From: Climacteris rufus
Lineage: Eukaryota; Chordata; Aves; Passeriformes; Climacteridae
Direction of reading: 5' to 3'
Length of the DNA stretch: 64,000 nt
NCBI GenBank assembly: GCA_013398175.1
Contig: VZRZ01002225.1
Coordinates: 1,594,733-1,658,732, forward strand
Below, piece after piece: positions 11,560 through 24,429 of the stretch. The notes beneath the pieces are model-generated. The model was not told the DNA's origin. It worked only from the letters and a program-made list of their open reading frames with translations, and searched no databases. Numbering within the stretch: position 1 is the stretch's first letter; each line of letters opens with the position of its first letter. The position numbers and the translations under genes were made by a program.

Positions 11560-12699
11560 CCTGCTCAGTTATGCTGACAGATTCAAGCTTGGATAAATTG
11601 GCCCCCTAAAACATCTAAGTATACTTACTGGGTGTTACATAGAGTTCATATTTGTAAAGTGAATATAACTATGTCTTGATCACTAGTCTTTAACTCTTCT
11701 TCCTGTTTGATGGTCACTGGTGGGCAATATTTATCTCTTTTTCCATCAAAATTATGTTCAGTTTTGAACTTCCTTGTGAAAGATGAATCTCTACACTTTG
11801 AAATTATCTGCTACTATTTTTGGAAACTCTAGGGAAACCTGGTGCTGGCAAAACAAAATCTTAGAAAATATTCCTCAGTTTTAACGCTACTATGACACAG
11901 TTGTTTTCTTTCTCCCCACACTGAAGGAAAAGTGGTGAAAGAGCAGCTCATGCCACTGCCTCTGTAGTTGTTTTTTTCTCTGCAATGTACACGGCAATCT
12001 GTAATTATTTTTTGACTCAGAAGTACTGAGCTTCTGTTACTAGATTATTTTTTACTCTTTAACATGCAACACTGTATTAGATGCAGTATTCCATTTCTAG
12101 TCCATCTTCCCTATTAAGAGGACCAAAAAATTAAATCCATTTCTGTGAGATTCCAGCACTATGACACCTTACCAAACTTCAAAAATATTAACTATGTGGC
12201 ATTTCTTCTCCTATAAGAATACTGCCTCTGCTTACTTATTACCAAGGTGCTTGAAAGTCAAGTTTAGCAATTCTTCTACAGTCCAATATGTCCCTTATCA
12301 CTTGGCTTTGCTGCACATCTGGTGTTCTGGTCATAATGTACACACACACGGATACACAAGTACATATTTGCTAGAATTTGCCTATATTATTACTCAAATC
12401 CATGTTTATTTTAAGGCCCTTCTGACCATTTTTCATTGACTAGGATGGCTTTTGCTGAGATGGTCAGCACAACCAGATTTTCCCATCTGTCTGGTAAGAA
12501 ATCATCAACAGCCTGTCAGATGATAATTGACCACGTATTTGTACCAACCTACATCCTGCTAACTTGAATTTCACCTAGTGTTAACTTCAAATTCTTCAAC
12601 TTTTATCTAGAAAAACAGAAAATTGCCCATTGTTCTCCTACAGCCTTGAAATATCCTGCAGGCTCTTTCCAGGGTGTTGTCAAGAAAGCTGTCAAGATT
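11560..12699. other. AT-rich non-coding stretch
   Basis: No gene is recognisable. The first part could be further eroded CR1 from the adjoining fragment, but I cannot demonstrate it. The open frame at 12161-12439 has no family motif. Confidence 0.45.
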
Positions 12700-12739
12700 G
12701 CATCCTTTGCAGGACATTGCATTGTCCTGCAAAGGATGC
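12700..12739. repeat. Perfect 17-bp inverted repeat with 6-base loop
   Basis: The left arm (12700-12716, GCATCCTTTGCAGGACA) is exactly complementary to the right arm (12723-12739), with loop TTGCAT. Pairing stops immediately outside the arms. Perfect arms of this length in otherwise ordinary DNA suggest a recent inverted duplication by template switching, or a selected hairpin. The stem is shorter than a typical animal pre-miRNA (about 30 pairs), so I do not call it a miRNA gene. Confidence 0.9.
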
Positions 12740-15700
12740 TTTCCTGGGTTTTTTGAAGATTCTCCTAGTCTGAACTGTGTTTGGTACTCTTTACGAATCT
12801 TAATCCAAAAATTAACTTCTTAAAGTTAGTCAAACTATGTGGAAAAATAAAATCATATCATTTACAGCAGGTCATTGTCTTGCAGGTAAAATGATCAATT
12901 ATAAATAGATAATATATGACATAATTGCTATGTGGAACAGCTTGCAGGCAATTTGTAGACTGAAATACTTTGCCTAAACTATTAATCAAATAACTTCAAC
13001 TGATGAACAAAAGAACTTAACTCTGCACTTGAATAATTTGCAAATAAGAAAAAAGTAATAGATTTGTCAAATTAATTATTCATTATAAGTAGTTCAACCA
13101 GACCTATCCTTTTTTATCATTTACATTGGTTTTAAATTCTTAAAGTAGTTTGGGTACCTTAAAGAGTAAAATTTACTATAAAAGCTTAATGAAATGATCA
13201 TTTATATATGGCACTGTAAACGTGCAAACATACTTAGCATTGAATTAGGCAGCGGAGACCATAAGAGAGTGGTTACAATATCTTTAACCCTCAAAAAGAG
13301 GTAGAAGCCTGATATTCTGATACTTTTCAGCCTGACTTAAGTATGAACTGGATACCTGCAGTATGAAGATTAATGCTGCAATTGACCCTCTCTGCAGCTT
13401 AAGGACCCTCTAGCACCGTGTCTATACCAGGGCAAGGAGCCAACACTGGCAGGGATGTAATGGGCACAGTCCTCAGGCTACAGCAGGGGCCGGATTTCTA
13501 GAAATGCTCATCTGCAGCCCAGTGCTGAATGTGTTTGGTTGTTTGTTTCATTCTGTTTGGTTTTAGTACTGTTAATTTTAGCAACTTTTCCAGTTATGAC
13601 CCCATGCAGTAATACTTTGCTTGCAAGGACAAATGGGCTCACATAGGAGATGTCAACACATTGCTTAGCCTTATTTGAGGTGGGATTTGTTTTTTTCCTA
13701 AAATATCACTGCCTTCTGAAACTGGAATAATATCAAACACCATGGAATAGTTCAAATTCTGGCATCCTTTTCCATAAGATGTAGCAGGATCTCCATACAC
13801 AGTCCTACTGAAACCATACAAAAGCTTACACCGTGTAGTTCAGATGTTAATACAATCAAAACCACTCAAAGTTTAGAAGATTAAAGCTGTTTACAGAGAT
13901 CAGTGACAAATATAATTTTGAAATCTGACAAAGACTTAAATAACAAACAGCACAACACTATTTTCTTTTACAGGTGGTTGGGTGTTTTTCATGGGTGTTG
14001 TGAGGGTGCTGTTGTCTGCTTGATTTTGTTTTTTATAGCACTGGCATTTAACAGAGAGACTCTGATTTTAACTTTGAGTAAATCTGACATCGAATTACCC
14101 AAAGAAAATAAAGTACTAAGAGGTTTTGTTTACAATCACTTTTTTAAGCTCTTCCTGCATTAAGTATGCCACGTCTCTGCATCACTTGTGCAACTATGTA
14201 AGCAATGCAGTATTAAAATGATTTTTAATGGCCAGAGCCCCTATATTTTAGGGTTGAACATCTGTTATCTATTCAGACAGTGAGTAGTCAATTCAGCATT
14301 TGGGTGAATAATTTGCAAATTCAATGCATAGAAAATTTTGTACCAGTGCTAAGGTTAATTCATTTTTCCTGGGATGTTTTGTAGCCAAATGGAATCAAAA
14401 TGTCCTCACACATTACTTCACACCCACCTACTCCTCTGAGAAACTAAGCAGCATTGGACAGTACTGAAGAGTCTAAAGATAACCTGGGATGAAACAGAAG
14501 CCATGGATAAAGCAGGAAAAAGAAAAGTTTTTTAGATGCTAGTCTACAAAATGCACTCTTCATCTCAATACAACAGAAACAAAGTAGTTTAAAAAGCAAC
14601 TAAGGAACCATAAGGAAAGCTACCAGTGTTTGGATCTATTATTAAAACAGCAGCTCATAACCCACTTTCACAAAGAGAAAGGTACACATGGTGTACAAAG
14701 GTACATGGTGTTGGATAGGAAGATTTCAAAAGTCTTTTAAACAGGAAGAAACACCTTTCATCCTCAAGTATTTAATCTGCAGCATATGGCTCCACGTGGC
14801 TGCTGCTGTTTCTTTTAAGACAAATACATACCTGAAGATTTTCCACTTCTAGTTACAGCACTCTCTGATGTCTATAATGGTCTGGCACCAGAATAAGCAA
14901 CCTTTACTTTGTATTGCTAAAGAGAGATGAGTAGACCATGAAATAATCCAGTAGTATCTAGCAACACTTCGCATTCAAAAGCTTAATAGGGAGTCAGTGT
15001 CTGCTTCTGTGTGTGGTCTCTTTGCTATTTGGTCTCATAGTTTGTCTGTAGCAAATGGGATTAGTCCGGATAACTGTGGTAGGACAGTGTGCTTACACTC
15101 CTACATTTATTCTGGATAAAAAAATTATTAATCAGAGTACACTGAAGCAGATACCAATGGAAGTTGCTCAGTGTCCTTTGGATGAGATCTTAAGATTTTA
15201 TGATTTGCAGATTTCAAAGTTCATTAACAGTAAAATTGAGCTGTAGGATAGTAAAGGGGACTGAGAACTGTTAAAGTTACCCTCTTCTCCCCTGTTCTAC
15301 AGGGAGTGAGCAGGAGATTCAGGAGCAAAGACTAAACCTGAACTCCCAGCATGGACTGGAAGACCAGAACACTTCCACCCTTTCTACTTGTGCCTGTCTC
15401 ACTCTCCTCTAAGAACTCTCCACACCAAAGCTCTGGGGAATGTGGGACTGGGCAGGAGAAGGGGGAATGCTTTGCACCTCACTGGCAGTTCTATAAACCT
15501 CATTAAGTAGAAAAGTTCTGTTCTTTAACAGGTTAGCTAGACTTTCTCAAACACTGTATTTTCCACCTTTTTATTTGGCTTCTTGCTCTAAGGAATCTCC
15601 CTAGAACAGACTTTCACGTGATAGGCTGTCACTGATGGTCAAAAACTATGTCATCATTGACCTTATGTACAACATCATTATTTACAGCTAACTGGTTCCT

Positions 15701-17039
15701 GGGTATGAAAAAGACTTTTGTCCCTATAGAAGAATGAGATTATAACATTTCATCCAGAAATTAAGCCCAGCCTATAGATGCCTCATTATGGTTAGTACAG
15801 TATTTGATTTCAACAGGTTAAAAAATTGATGGGTCCCATATATGCTTTCTATGTACACTCTAAACTTGCATTAAATGGTGGGGGTTTAGTTCATTTTATT
15901 CGCTTGGGAAAAATAAAATATAATTAATTGTTGTGACCACACTTGTAGGTGAAATGTACATCTCTAATGAGGCTGAATGCAGGACAAAGTTGCTGTGTAT
16001 TGTCTCCCAGCTCCCAAAGTGGTCAGAACAACTTTCAATTCCTTCTCTGAAATAAAGCCTCTGTTTTTAATTAAAAAGAAGAGTATTTCATAAGGAAAAT
16101 TCATGTGAGTGTTGTGATTCTTTACCACAGAACAGCAAATGGCATCAAACGTTGTCCTGCTTGTTTCTCAAAGCCTGCACAAAGTTTTTAGTCCTTCTAG
16201 TACATGTTAGTACATACTCCTGAAGTATATACTAACTGTACTTACTGCATCAATCATACAATGGATCTAAACTTCACATACACAAAACAGCTGCCTAAGA
16301 AACAAAAGATAAATGTCCTATTTGAGGCCACAGCTATTTTAACACTCTACCCACCTTACTGCGAGACAGAGGCAGTGGCAGAATCACAAAGCAGTACTGT
16401 TCTATCTGTTAGAGGTATCATATAATACTCCAAGAATTCTTCCCAAAAGTGCAAAAAACTTAAAAATAATAATAGTATCACTTCACTAAATAAACAGAAC
16501 ATCTCAGAAACTTTCTTGGACAACATAATTTGGATGTTTTCAACATCACTTATTTTATTTCACCACAAACTTACATTTTATCACATGATTGCTTTCCCAA
16601 TTATAGTGCAAAATAAAAGGCATCATCAAATAGCTTAATAGGTGCAGAGGAAAATGTAGTTTTTGTACATCAAATGATGCAGAAAATAACGTGACAACAG
16701 CAACAAAAAAAATCTGTGTTGGGATGGAAAATTATTGCTATGGAGTTATTTGTCCGGTATCTCTTCAATAGAGGAAAGGGACAGAGCCGCCAGGTCTGAT
16801 TATTATTTTTCTGATAAAGTGCACACTGGGATAAAGGGAAGATTTCTTCTTCCAAGTAGGGTCTGCAGTCCTTCCAGTGAGGGTGTAATCTCAACAGTTA
16901 AAAGACAAATTGCGTTTATCCATAAAAACAGAAGTCCATGCTTAGGCTGCAGGGTAGGAGATTTAGGCAGAGACACTGACAGTTTTTCTTTAGAAAACTG
17001 TTTGTATTTTCACCACAATCTACTCAGACACATACTAAT
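12740..17039. other. AT-rich non-coding stretch, no gene seen
   Basis: I found nothing recognisable in these 4.3 kb. Frames at 13903-14163 and 16204-16425 are short and have no motif. A short imperfect duplication built on GTACATGGTG words lies near 14682-14710. A GC-richer patch at about 13400-13530 is not open in any informative frame. Confidence 0.5.
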
Positions 17040-17830
17040 AGAATTTTAAAAGGTCTGTACACATCCACCGGTGCTCAGATCGCATGTTGATAAGCACCTC
17101 CCGGTGATTTTCAGATCTCCAACTCTGCTGTGGACCAGTGATTACCTCTGTCTGCCTAACAATACAGAGCACTAATCTGTCTCAAAATAGAGGCCCCCCA
17201 AAAGCTCAGAGTAGGGACCAGTGGATCATCACAACCCTCCTTTCAAGGGCCTACATCCAGGCTGTGGAGCACAGGTATGTATTATTTATGGCTGGGCCTC
17301 TGTGTGATTACCTCCAGTTAACTGGAAGCCTCTCTAAAACAAAGGTTGCTCCAGTCTTGCTCGCCATTGGCACGAGGCCCTCCGCGCTCCTGTTCTCCCC
17401 CGCTGCTGTAAGCAGACATAACAGCCCTCGGTCTAATTAGCTATCTTTAAGGCAGGGCTAAGTGGGCTCAGTGGGGGGAAGAAGTTTTCTCGAGCCCCTC
17501 CAAGCCTCTCCTTGGCTCTGGCAGGCAGAGCGTGCGCAGCCTCCGAGAGGCACCGCAAACTCACTGACATTATGTCCACGGGTTATCATTATCATCTTTT
17601 TTTTTAAAAAAACCTGATCGATCGCTCCTGACCACAATGATGCTTCAGGGCATCTCTGCCTCTTCTGGGGAGTGATTGACCATTGGGTATCATTAAAGAC
17701 AGAGGTGAGAGGAGGGAGGGAGGCAGGCGAGGGGAAGACTGAGGCAGCTGCATTAGCAGCACTGGCTCCTCCTTGCGCACGCCTCTCCCTCCCGGACACT
17801 GCTGACCTTTCACTCAGGAGCGAGTTGGAG
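17040..17830. promoter_or_regulatory. CpG-rich cluster, candidate promoter or enhancer
   Basis: CpG is very rare in the rest of the window, but I count about 18 CpGs between 17355 and 17825 and a few more at 17066-17105. Runs include CCGCGC, GCGTGCGC and GATCGATCG (17616-17624). GC content is clearly above the flanks. A TAATTA homeodomain-type core sits at 17434-17439, and CAGCTG E-box-like and AT-rich words occur nearby. No TATA box, initiator or downstream coding exon is evident in either direction. It may be the promoter of an unannotated or non-coding transcript, or a conserved developmental enhancer. Conservation cannot be measured here. Confidence 0.35.
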
Positions 17831-17907
17831 TCAGGAGAGATTTAATTGAATGGCTTCCTCAGATGTGTTTGGGGTTTGGGTGATGGAGGAGGAGGATACA
17901 GCACTGA

Positions 17908-17965
17908 GAAGAGAGAAGGTGGGGGGAAAGGAACAGAAAAGAAAAGGAAAAAAAAGAAAAAACAA
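17908..17965 (+). repeat. Polypurine tract
   Basis: Nearly uninterrupted G/A sequence (GAGAAGAGAGAAGGTGGGGG and onward to a GAAAAAA end), bordering the CpG-rich cluster. Such tracts can form triplex-like DNA and are common low-complexity sequence. Confidence 0.7.
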
Positions 17966-19017
17966 CAACTTTGGATGACCTTCAAAGGCTAATTGCTCAG
18001 CTCTTTCTAGGCCTGGGCTTTGGCTTGCATGGGGATCCTGGCATTGGCAGGGCATGGGCTGTCCTTCCCTGGGCATAGGCACCTCCACTGCAGCAGTTCA
18101 GCTGCCCAGGCACTCTCCATTACCCTCCCGGTACAACCAAACATAGCAAAATCAGCCACTTCTGTCCCTTTTGGGTGATGCCACACAGGCAGAGGAAGGG
18201 TCATCCCCAGTTCCAAGGCTGTCTCACTCATTGGAGAAAGGTCTTGAGAGGGGTGGAGGAAACAGCTAGTGTTCCTCTGAAAGTGCATAAATACACAATT
18301 GTGCACAGATATTTTCTTGTCTTTTTAACACTGTATTTTTCTTCAGTTTGAGTACAGAAGCAGACAGAAATAAAACCAGAGGAGGTGCCAGCCACTGTTC
18401 TGGTGCTTGCCCTTTTCCACTCATCTCCCATGTACTTGGGTTTGTCTCCTTTGTTTGTGCCTGGGACTCTGTACCTTGGCAGTGCTACCCACACACCTTC
18501 TGCTCCTCCTCTTCTTTCCTCTCCCTTCCCTGCATGTCCCCCTCAATGCAAGCTCCCCCCTTTCCATTTTAACATAACTAAAAAGGAACGAACGGATCTC
18601 AGCTGAGTTAAATGGGTGACAAGGGAGATGGAAAGAAGGAAATTCATCCCTTCTTGTCTTTGAGAGCAAATTAATTAGGCCCAGGCCCCCTGTGAGTGGG
18701 TAAGGGAAAGGCTGAGGATTGGCTTGTTTGGGCTTCCTCTGAAGGCAAAAGCGGCCTTGGACACACATACAGAGAAAGGATTTTTAAAGGATCATGTAAG
18801 AAGATCAACAGATAAGCAGCTAATTTTGTGTACTTAGGGAGAAAATGAGTGCATTCACTCCCACTGGAATAGCCAGAGTGATGGGATGAGAGGAAGGAAA
18901 ACGAGAAGGAAGCAAGGAAAAGGCTTAAGGTATTTCACCATTACTGCTGATGGCCAAAATTAAAGATTTATACTCCCTGATAGGGTACTCTGGCTACAGC
19001 TTTCACAGTGACTGTGC
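17966..19017. other. GC-richer non-coding flank of the CpG cluster
   Basis: Multiple overlapping open frames on both strands (for example 18007-18306 minus, 18228-18494 minus, 18348-18572 plus, 18421-18768 minus) reflect low stop-codon density in GC-richer DNA rather than genes, because none has a recognisable motif. A second purine-rich stretch lies at about 18860-18925. Confidence 0.45.
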
Positions 19018-19060
19018 ATGTGTATATATATCTATATACATACATATATAGATATAGATT
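19018..19060. repeat. TA-rich degenerate microsatellite
   Basis: An imperfect (TATA/TACA/TAGA)n run of about 40 bases. It is low-complexity sequence with no other signal. Confidence 0.7.
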
Positions 19061-19437
19061 TTTCTTTATACAGCTCAGTTATTTCAAGAATTTTCATCAG
19101 AAAACCACTTTTAAACTAATTGGAGTCTGTGGAGAGGAAACCTCATTTTTGGTTCAAATGAATTTTCTGAAAATGTCATTTGATTCGGGAAATATGACTG
19201 ATCTGCCCGATTTCTTGATAAGAAATGAAATGAGCCGTTGTCCTTCAGGATATCATAGACTTGAAATGGGGGATTTTATGGTTAACGCCATCAGATAGAA
19301 GTGTCCTACTTTGAAAGGAGAAGTCCATCAGCCCCAGGGAAAGGCTGAAGACTGAATTTTGTCTCTAAATCCACAGCTGCAGCTAGAGCTGGCACAGAGC
19401 AGTGACAGATTTTTTTTATTTCCCAAGCAATAATTAC

Positions 19438-19790
19438 AAGATAAATAACAATAAATAACAGTGATTAATAACAACTAGTAGTTAGTACTTTTTCAGCTCT
19501 TCATTTTATTTCATAATTTTTCCCCTCAGTGATGTGTTCAGTGCTGACCACATAGCTAAAATTAATCCACAACATTACAACACTTTAGCTTTTAATTAAT
19601 TCACATAGAGTAAACCTGTACTTGGAGATGGCTGACTTAGCGCAACAGAAACAACATCTCTTGGATGTCAGTGTAACCTTGCTAACTCCATTTTTTTATG
19701 GAAAAACTAAAAGACAAGATAAGTGACTTTCCCAAGGCCACAAAAGGAATTAGTCAGAGAGACAAGAAAGTCCCTCAAAGTCCTTGCTGG
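19438..19790 (+). mobile_element. MIR-like core-SINE remnant (ancient amniote type)
   Basis: The 3' core is readable at about 19685-19755: AACTCCATTTTTTTATGG, AAAAACTAAAAGACA, AAGTGACTTTCCCAAGGCCAC, corresponding to 'ccccattttacagatggggaaactgaggcacagagaggtgaagtgacttgcccaaggtcac'. A possible 5' part lies at about 19460-19510 (AATAACAACTAG, then TTTTTCAGCTCTTCATTTTA), which resembles the 'ataataatacctagctcttatatagcgcttttcat' head of the same SINE. An unrelated segment separates the two. The copy is highly diverged. Confidence 0.55.
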
Positions 19791-21118
19791 AGGGCTGGCA
19801 CCATTACTTAGTTTATCTTTTTCATAGCAGCATATATGCAAATAGAAATGGAGTCATATGGATAAAAAAAAATGAGATTAGGGACAAGAGAAAAGGCAAA
19901 GAGAGAAAGCCAAATAAGTGTAAGTAAATGTTCAAAAAGGCTCATTCAAGCTAATATTGAAGAAGCAGCTTTAAACAAAACAGGAAGGAGCAAACTGAGT
20001 GAGACTTAAGTGATTTGGGTAGAAGGCTGGTTTGCAGAAATATTGTTTGCAGAGGTTTGACAGGTTATGAAGTTTGGATGAAAACTTTCAGTTATTGAAA
20101 TGTGGGCTTATTGTTCTATGCCATCTGGCCTCCTGCCCACACTGAGTGCTCAACAAGCTGTCACCAAAGTTTATGGCAAAAAGCCTGTGGGGCTTTGCTA
20201 GGAGTGCAAGGAGGTCTTTACAGAGCAACACCTATTTTATGCTCTGTTTGATCCAGGAAAGAAGGCAGATGCTACCACAAGTTTCCCCTTAACTTTAGGG
20301 CACTCCAAGGAAAAAAATCCAACATGAAGAAACAGAAGCAAAGAAAACCCATGTTTTAGACAAGAAATATTTAAGGAACACAAAATGTCTCAGAACAGCA
20401 TTTATTTTGCTAATATGGCATCTTGCTAGTGGAAAAATTACCAATTATTTCACTGACACTACTAAACTGGTTTCTCCTGTTCACTTAGTGGTGGGACAGA
20501 CCATTTTTTAAATACACAGAATGGAGGCACCAAAATTATGTACTACTATAACCTTTTCCCTGCAAAATGGGGGGGGAAAAAAGGGTTTCTGTGATAGATC
20601 ACTGATTATTCTCAATGCCTAAATCTAAAATGTGATAGAAATATTTTACTCCACCCAAAACTGTACATCAGTGGACACTTCATGTTACGGACCTTATCAG
20701 CCATGGCTCCCCAACACTCACTGCAGGAATGGATGAGACAGGACTCAGTAGTGGTCAACAGGAAGAAAAATTCTTTGATTGCTGCTTAAAGAGTATCTCT
20801 GTCTACAAAACATTACCTTGCCCACAGTCTCTGTCAGGCCTGATCTGCTTCAAGTTTTCATCCATGGGAATGATGTCTAGAGTCGCTTTTTGCAACCACT
20901 CTGAGATAAGCAGGTGCAAAATGAGTGTGGTAATTTCTTGCCTGAGCAGTGGTTTAAGAGTATTGCATGAGACCTGGTTCTGCTTCCTTTTCCACTGCTA
21001 GCTTTGAGTGTGTAGGAAATTTCTGTATAGTGTGAAAAAAAATCCTACATGAAAGAAAAATGTTTCAGTCAGGAGGAAATCATATTGCAATACATAACTC
21101 TGAATCTCAGGCATAAGT
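19791..21118. other. Non-coding stretch
   Basis: No gene or repeat is recognisable. A G-run of seven to eight bases occurs near 20570. The open frame at 20729-21001 has no motif. Confidence 0.5.
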
Positions 21119-21370
21119 ATTACAGATGGAAAAGAATTATTAGGTCATCTAGACTTGTGCATGATTGTTCCCTACAGTATATTCCCCAGTTCTAAAACTA
21201 GTCTAGTTTTAATTGACACTGGCAATGGGCTTTCCATCATGTTCCTTGGGAGGCTGTTCCACTGCCTGAACTCAGTATTAAGAAATATTTCCTGATACTC
21301 ATCCAAAGTCTTCATTGTTTAATTTTGTCTTATACGACCAATACGCTCCTCTTTATACAGCATTCTGCAG
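21119..21370 (-). mobile_element. Old CR1 LINE 3' fragment, minus strand
   Basis: Read as the complement, this follows the CR1 3' region well. AATTATTAGGTCATCTAGAC (near 21135-21154) corresponds to 'gaccttgagaggtcatctagtcc'. CCTTGGGAGGCTGTTCCACT (21243-21262) corresponds to 'cccttggaagcctattccag'. AGTATTAAGAAATATTTCCTGAT (21272-21295) matches 'agttagaaagtttttcctaat'. A CTCCTCTTTATACAGCA tail (21346-21362) matches 'ctctttataacagccc'. Only about 250 bases remain, the typical 5'-truncated form of CR1. No coding sequence is included. Confidence 0.75.
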
Positions 21371-24300
21371 GATGAAGCACAAGCTACCACTACCTTTCCC
21401 CAACAAGACATCTCTGCTTATGTGCACCTAATGTATTCATTTCATTGGGTGGATAAATGTATCTGATATACAGCATTCTCTAAACACAACATACATTTGT
21501 TTTGTACAGCAACTGCTGAATAAAGAGCAGGCCTGAAAGAATTACAGTAGTGGAGATTTTGATGTACGAATAGTTAGAAGAGCAGAAGAGAACACATAAC
21601 TCAGCCCCAGATTGCACCCTCAAGAAATCACGTTGAGATTCCCAACAGGTAAACACCTTGACAAATCCTTACTAACTTGATGAAAGCAGTTCACAAAAAT
21701 ATCGTAAGAGCACAGAGTGGATAACACAGGAGATGGATCAATTTCTTTCCCTACACTGCTACAGTGCCCTGTTTAGCTAGAGATAGAGTAATGTTCTAGT
21801 ACATGTAAGAAAGATTAAAAAATATCTAAGGATCTCAGGAAAAAATATGTAATTACATAGGAAATGCAATGTAGAGAATTCCACTTACAATCATAGAACA
21901 TTTTTTTATCTTCAAACTGCTGTACAAACACACTCCAAATGAGTAATTGATTTACTTTTACAGATCCCCATAGAACAGGTAAGTGTTGCTCCCAGACGGA
22001 CTTGGGGGCTCATCCTAAGGAGTGCTGAGTAGATAGCTTCCCAATATTTCAGAGAAGACTGAAAGCTTCTGTGTGTGTTTTTAAATGCCACTGTGACAAC
22101 ACCTCGCACCCAGCTTCAGTTCTTCTGTGTACCAGGTCAAAATCCCTGAGATTACACAACAAAAAACACTGGTCTTGTAGAAGCTCACACTGCCCTATCA
22201 AAAAATGAAAATGTTTTAATGGACTTATTTTGTAGTAACAGGCATTATAGTAGGCTGTGCATCATCTGTTCTCATCTCTCTAACTTCACATTGGACTAGG
22301 TATCAATTGTCCTCCAACATAAAGACAACACAAACACTAAGTAAAATCTTGAAGACAATGCCAACTTTTGATAAGCTGTCCCATTCTGCTGATACCCGCA
22401 AAAGACATGCATTGTATCTGTTCTGTAAGTACCAGACCTTGCAGTAGATCACATTGTGCCATTCATGACTATTAATAAACACAGAACCAAACCTTTAACA
22501 TTACAGCTCATAAGAAAATGGTCAGGGCAGAAAAAAGGCAATGTGATGTGGTGCTCAGAGATGCATCCATAGCTGTGATCCACCATGATCCAGCTAGTTG
22601 GTGACAGAGGAATTTGGTATCCAAGATGAAGAGGGTAGTACATGTTGTTGTCCATGTATGTAAGCATCTCAAGGGTGGCAAAGCCCTCCTGGATGCTATG
22701 AAAGAATAACAAGTCCCCTGGAAACACTGCTCACTACAGCAAAGTATCTAGGGTCTGACCACCACTCCTGTTCAACTAGCAGCTGTATTAATAGTTGGTT
22801 GAGTTCAAAGAGTCTGAGCGCACGACCATCACCTATCCTACTACTCCCATGTTCCATATTTTACAAAGCACAGCACAAGATACTTGCAGAAACAAGACAA
22901 TTGCCCTCATGTGCACTGGGCAGGGACAGAAGAGAAGGAGCAGAGACCAGACAGAAGAAGCAGGAAAGGATGCTCTTTAAACAATCTATAAAGTGTTAAT
23001 GGGCATTGACTGTTGCATAATTTCAAGTAAGCACATAACTGCTAATTTTAAGTTGCTCACCCAAGTTGCAGTTATTTGCTTTAGATACTCAGATCTTTTT
23101 CCTTTTGAAGTAGTCATTCAATTTCTTGAAGTGACACTTGAGTACAAATCTTTTGAAAAGACTATATAAGTCCAGGGATGGAAAAGCACTAGCAATAGAA
23201 AACATTCTTTACCAGGGAGAAGAATGAAAAAATTCCCAGCCATATCAGTCTGTAACAATCTGAGAAGCAGGCATACATGGAATACAGGCATTTGGAACCA
23301 AATTAAAGGCCATTTCCCTTAATATATTTTTATCCAACACTTAGACACTTCAATTACTTCTGCTGTGATCACTGGTTAAGGGATCTCCCACCCTTTACAC
23401 CCAACCTGCATCATTCCTCTCATCCCTGCAGTGCTCTTAGCAATGTTCTTCTAATGTTGTTCCATGACCTTCCTCTCCACACCCTCAAGAAAATAGACTA
23501 TAAAATATATATCACCATAAATCCAAATGTGAGAGAATGAGTTTACCATGTACTGAAATCTAAGCTTTAAGAATTACAGCAGAATTCTCCATCACTGGCA
23601 TCAGTAAAGGCTAAACAAAAATGCCTCTGTGCAGTCAAAATCTAAAAATGACACCTATCTTTTTTTTTTTGTGACCAACTCCCAAAGTGCCTTGGGAAAA
23701 AGAATTCACATAAAAATCCACTTCCACTCTTTCTCCTATCCCTCCTCCAGGTGAGTGACAGAAAGAGCACTGTTTGGTCTCACAGGGAATTTTCCCACTT
23801 GTGAGATGTTCACTAAACCCCCCATAACAACCACCCCTGAAAGAGCTCTGTAGTACAGCTGGAAACTCAAGTATTGCCCACACTGACAATAATGAAATAT
23901 ATGGAGGGGTGGATGAGAAGGAAAGGGTGAAGAATGGATCCCAGGCTGAATGACAGCCTCTGGAACCTCTCCTTCTCCTTGCTGGACCTGTTAAATCCAC
24001 AGTTAGTGGTGGCCTCAGGGAGGATAGGGCACCATAGCATGAGTCCCTGTCAGGATCAATAAAGCAAGGGATTGAATACCCCCATTTGGATGCCTGGAGC
24101 AACCTGTGACCAAACCAAAGGAAAAAATAAGGCAAAGAATGCATTTTACTTATCTTATAAAGAACATATTTTCAAAAATCTAATCTTCTAAGGATCTGAG
24201 TAGCTTCAGGGTTTTGTTTATATTTTTCATTTAGGAGTCTCCCCTGGGTCTTTTCTTTGCCAGGAGCACAGTGGGCAAAATCAGGATCTTTGGCTTCCCC

Positions 24301-24429
24301 AATGTGCTCAAGAACTCTATGGATAATTTAAGCTTTCCTACTGCAGTAAAACAGAAAGTTCATAAAAATAAATAGAGTAATACTTTGCACTCATTCCACA
24401 GGAGGCCTCTACTTCATAAAAACTAGTCA
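21371..24429. other. Non-coding stretch, includes an orphan minus-strand frame
   Basis: The longest open frame of the window lies here on the minus strand, 23635-24144 (169 codons). It starts MHSLPYFFLWFG and contains an RRRRGSRG patch, but has no recognisable domain, signal or splice context. About this length is expected once by chance in 64 kb. Nothing else is recognisable. Confidence 0.45.

Noticed and set aside
12700..12739. miRNA gene
   Set aside because: The stem is only 17 pairs and pairing does not continue outward; animal pre-miRNA stems are clearly longer.
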